A stretch of 52,005 nt of DNA, from positions 1-52,005 of the forward strand of contig JACTNA010000036.1 of NCBI GenBank assembly GCA_014584315.1, read 5' to 3'. This DNA is from Planctomycetota bacterium (GTDB lineage: Bacteria > Planctomycetota > Phycisphaerae > Phycisphaerales > UBA1924). Shown here one piece after another: positions 49,538 through 52,005 of this stretch. Under the pieces are notes generated by a model that did not search any database, was not told the DNA's origin, and was given only the letters and a program-made list of their open reading frames with translations. Every line of letters begins with the position of its first letter. Within the stretch, counting starts at the first letter, position 1. Position numbers and translations under genes: made by a program.

Positions 49538-51895
49538 TCACTTGACACCGGCGAGTTCCTTTATCAGCGGCCGATCCATGTTGTGCGGATTTGCCAATGC
49601 GGCGAGCACTTCAGACCGCATTGACCGGTTCGGCAGCCAGACTTCGCTCAGCTTTCCCCCAAGTGTTGACGCGACTCGCTCGCGCCGGATCACTTGAAGA
49701 ACCCGACCAGCGATTTCTCTTTCCTTCCCCCCGAGTCCGCGGAGCAATGCACTCTCGCGCCGACCGTGACCGCGCTGCAAGAAAAGTTTGCGGAGCATCG
49801 TGAGGCCAACCCTGACTCCGAGCGGGATCGGCAGACTCCGAATGTCCGTGTTCGTGGCGACGGATGATTCAAACCGATCAAACTCACAGTCGGAAGAGAA
49901 CAACGTGCCGTCGAGATCGGGCAGGCCAACAGCGCCCTCCACCGACTCGAACGCGCAACGCCTAAACGCTGGCCGATGCACGGAGGAGTCAGGCTTGGAA
50001 TATAATAATCGGCCAACGTAGCAGCCTTCAAGCGTCGCGTGTGAAAGAACAAGCGTATCGTCGCTGATCGAGATTTCCTCGATATCAAGCCCGCCGATCG
50101 TTACCGCCGCGTGATCCAAGGCGAGTCCCAGTCTGCTCGCAGCCATCAAGAGTTCCCAAGCTAGGATGTTGCCCCCCACCGCGTACTTCGCACATTCCTC
50201 GGTAGCAGTCTGAACTAGTCCGGCATTCACATGTCTCCCCCGAATCTGCTCAGCCAGTACGTCTATGCCGGCGTCCGGAAGGACGTACTTCCAAGACGGA
50301 AAGTCTGCGGCATGGGCCTTGCATGTGTCGAATGGAGAAGTCGCGAGTTCCACGACAAACTCGGCACGCGCGGTGTCGGCAATCTCCGGATCGACAAACA
50401 TTCGGCTCTGGGTCTCAGCATCTCCCGGTCCAAGCAATGGGTTACGTGTGAGCCCGAGTCCGGGAAGCCTCTGCAGTTGAACCACACCGCGCTCATCCGG
50501 CTCGCGCCCACACACGTCGGCAAACGTCCGCCATACCTCGTCGGGGCCCAGCGGCCCAAGCCCGTCAGACGACTGGCGGGCTCGGGTAGCCAAGCGTTGA
50601 AGGACATGCCGCAGCTCCTCTGGTTCGATGTTGGCCTGCTTGGACTCACGCTCGCAGATACGGTCAAGCAGCATGGGCCACGCCCGTGCGGGCGGCTCTT
50701 CGCGACCCACTGCGATAACATCATCAAGCAGCCCCGATGTCGCGAGATAGCCCAGCAGCAGCGGCCGCGATGGCAACCACTCGGGTAGCTGCAACGCGAG
50801 ACCATGCCTCTTGAGGAACTCCCGAATCTGTGCGTCGGTAAACTCGTTGAGCATCAGGCTGGATGTCTTGAGCCTGGTAGCGAGGCACTTGCGGAGTTCT
50901 TGGTCGGCGTCGAAGTAGTGCGTCCGGCCGGCAACCACGAGGGGCACACTGGCTGGCGTCTGGGTCACGAAATTCCGGATGAGCTCTGTTGCCGCATACC
51001 GGGCATTGCGCAAGTGCTTGCTGCTTCCGATCGGCTTCGCAGTCGCCAGCTCATCGAACCCGTCGAGCAGAGGAATCGCGTATCCAGCTCGCCATGCGCG
51101 GACAAGGTGGTCTGCCTTCGCACCGAATCCAATCAGGTCGGCGTGCCGTTGGAGTGCTTCGTGAGGCCGAACCTGTCCGTGATGGTCCCTGAGGTTCAGA
51201 ACCATCGGAAACCGTGTGGTCGCCCCCGTGCGAGCCTGTTCCGAGAGCTTACGAAATGCCTCACGAATCGTCATGCTCTTGCCTGCTCCGAAGTCCCCGA
51301 GGAGCACAAAGAAGCGGTCCTGCTCATCGTCTGCGAGGAGCCGACGGCAAAGCTCCTTCACGCTGACAATGGCACCCGATACTCGGTCAACCATGTCAAG
51401 CGCGACGTATTCGGTCTTGTCGTTGGTCTCGCCAGTGAGGGGATCGGCGATGCTGCCGAATGGGGCCTTCTCTCGCAGGCCCAGGTACTCATTCACATCA
51501 ATCAGCTTGCGCCGGAATTCCTCGAAAGAAACCGCAGCGAGGTCAGCGGGGGACAGATGGTGCCGACGGAGGATCGCTACGTACTCCTCACGCTGCTCCT
51601 GCGATAGACCGTCTCGAACCACCCACCATCCCTTGACGATTCTGTCTCGGGTCGTCCGCTTCCGCTTCCGGTGGAGTTCAACGAGCTTTGACAGGTCCTG
51701 TTTCGCCTTCTCCAGCTTCTTGGAGACGGTCGCTTCGATCAAGTGAACGGCGTCATCGGACTCGTACACGCCGTCACGCTCTCGTCCATCAACAAAGGCA
51801 GATCCGCCATATGCCGCCGGCCAAAGACTCTCTGCCACGCGGCGGACGTCCGCCTCAAATACCCGTTGTTCATCTTGGGGGCTGAACTGCTCCAT
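49538..51895 (-). CDS. NACHT NTPase with N-terminal restriction-endonuclease-like domain (putative anti-phage protein)
   Basis: 785 residues. Residues ~10-75 look like a PD-(D/E)xK nuclease core: FVDGRERDGVYESDDAVHLI then EATVSKKLEKAKQDL, with Asp41 and Glu54 as the likely metal ligands. NACHT: Walker A LLGDFGAGKSMTI (200-210), Walker B IPLLDGFDELA (274-284) with the NACHT-specific acidic pair, sensor-like PLVVAGRTHYFD (~318-329) and RPLLLGYLA. The C-terminus (~590-665) has short strand repeats (TLVLSHATLEGCYVGRLLYS) like a small beta helix. Bacterial NACHT proteins are phage sensors that oligomerise and activate an effector; here DNA cleavage is inferred. The DNA is more A/T-rich than its neighbours. 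The start is 12 bp from an IS copy. Confidence 0.82.
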   Translation of the reverse strand: MEQFSPQDEQRVFEADVRRVAESLWPAAYGGSAFVDGRERDGVYESDDAVHLIEATVSKKLEKAKQDLSKLVELHRKRKRTTRDRIVKGWWVVRDGLSQEQREEYVAILRRHHLSPADLAAVSFEEFRRKLIDVNEYLGLREKAPFGSIADPLTGETNDKTEYVALDMVDRVSGAIVSVKELCRRLLADDEQDRFFVLLGDFGAGKSMTIREAFRKLSEQARTGATTRFPMVLNLRDHHGQVRPHEALQRHADLIGFGAKADHLVRAWRAGYAIPLLDGFDELATAKPIGSSKHLRNARYAATELIRNFVTQTPASVPLVVAGRTHYFDADQELRKCLATRLKTSSLMLNEFTDAQIREFLKRHGLALQLPEWLPSRPLLLGYLATSGLLDDVIAVGREEPPARAWPMLLDRICERESKQANIEPEELRHVLQRLATRARQSSDGLGPLGPDEVWRTFADVCGREPDERGVVQLQRLPGLGLTRNPLLGPGDAETQSRMFVDPEIADTARAEFVVELATSPFDTCKAHAADFPSWKYVLPDAGIDVLAEQIRGRHVNAGLVQTATEECAKYAVGGNILAWELLMAASRLGLALDHAAVTIGGLDIEEISISDDTLVLSHATLEGCYVGRLLYSKPDSSVHRPAFRRCAFESVEGAVGLPDLDGTLFSSDCEFDRFESSVATNTDIRSLPIPLGVRVGLTMLRKLFLQRGHGRRESALLRGLGGKEREIAGRVLQVIRRERVASTLGGKLSEVWLPNRSMRSEVLAALANPHNMDRPLIKELAGVK

Positions 51896-51907
51896 GTGCC
51901 GATTAGT

Positions 51908-52005
51908 CTAGAGCCTATCCCAGAACCTCTCGAAGTAACATGAACGAGCACGCGAAGTGAAGGTAGCCTTGGAACAACACGGTGGACTTCTCCCATCGGA
52001 TGCAC
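51908..52005 (-). mobile_element. 3' end of an IS5-family-like insertion sequence (right copy, cut by contig end)
   Basis: 51908-52003 is the exact reverse complement of 1-96. On the minus strand it encodes the same transposase-like tail, ending at a TAG at 51915-51917. The copy faces the NACHT gene, so its end lies 12 bp from that gene's ATG. The flanks differ beyond CTAG (left TCTGGCGG, right ACTAATCGG read outwards), so these are two independent insertion sites. Confidence 0.65.

Noticed and set aside
50231..51607. Plus-strand open frames of 185 and 267 residues inside the NACHT region
   Set aside because: They are antisense to the NACHT gene and show no domains; the minus-strand frame is continuous and has all motifs.

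Overview
The window looks like a chromosomal contig from a high-GC planctomycete, probably of the Phycisphaerae. This is inferred from PEP-CTERM-type proteins ending in PxPG, a hydrophobic stretch and RRRR, an N-terminal LEGRVLL motif on a large exported protein, a dockerin-like remnant, a family of membrane proteins ending in a CxxCGYD...CPECG zinc ribbon, and several short palindromic repeats scattered between and inside genes. No rRNA, CRISPR array or complete insertion sequence is present.

Both ends carry the same 96-bp sequence in inverted orientation (1-96 and 51908-52003). Read outwards it encodes a transposase-like C-terminus ending RWEKSTVLFQGYLHFACS...REVLG-stop, which fits the 3' end of an IS5-family element. 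The contig therefore most likely stops inside two copies of one IS. Next to the left copy (125-4331) is one arm of an integrative element: excisionase-like HTH protein, DUF3987 protein, small TubC-N-like zinc-ribbon protein, XRE regulator with its own strong promoter, and a tyrosine integrase whose reading frame runs into tRNA-Thr(CGT) (4265-4337, minus). The cargo of this element lies to the left, outside the window. Next to the right copy (49538-51895, minus) is a NACHT NTPase with an N-terminal restriction-endonuclease-like domain, a probable single-gene anti-phage protein in visibly more A/T-rich DNA.

The 45 kb between is mostly core genome. 4500-10085: HflX, a CtpA-type S41 protease, TsaD, a secreted HExxH protein and a GGQ release-factor-like protein. 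10179-12408: two divergent PEP-CTERM protein genes, one frameshifted. 12664-18613: a TPR-sulfotransferase, three zinc-ribbon membrane proteins, a GT39-type glycosyltransferase and a membrane protein. 18647-26389 (minus): alaS, atpZ, an AtpI-like gene, atpB, atpE, atpF, atpH and pgk; atpAGDC do not follow. 26517-29086: soluble transhydrogenase and DNA polymerase III delta'. 29076-32493 (minus): fliS and a large fliD.

34131-39802 (minus) holds an aldehyde-catabolism group (a long-type DeoC, a full aldehyde dehydrogenase and a catalytically incomplete ALDH homologue), two more zinc-ribbon membrane proteins and a nitrilase-superfamily amidase. Three of these genes contain dispersed-repeat sequence that adds in-frame peptide. 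39872-42008 holds maf, a small membrane protein and lpxK. 42047-48986 holds a CAP/SCP-domain surface protein, a lipoprotein, a MoxR ATPase and a BatA-like VWA membrane protein.

The most promising accessory content is the NACHT-nuclease gene and the tRNA-Thr integrative element, both abutting copies of the same IS.
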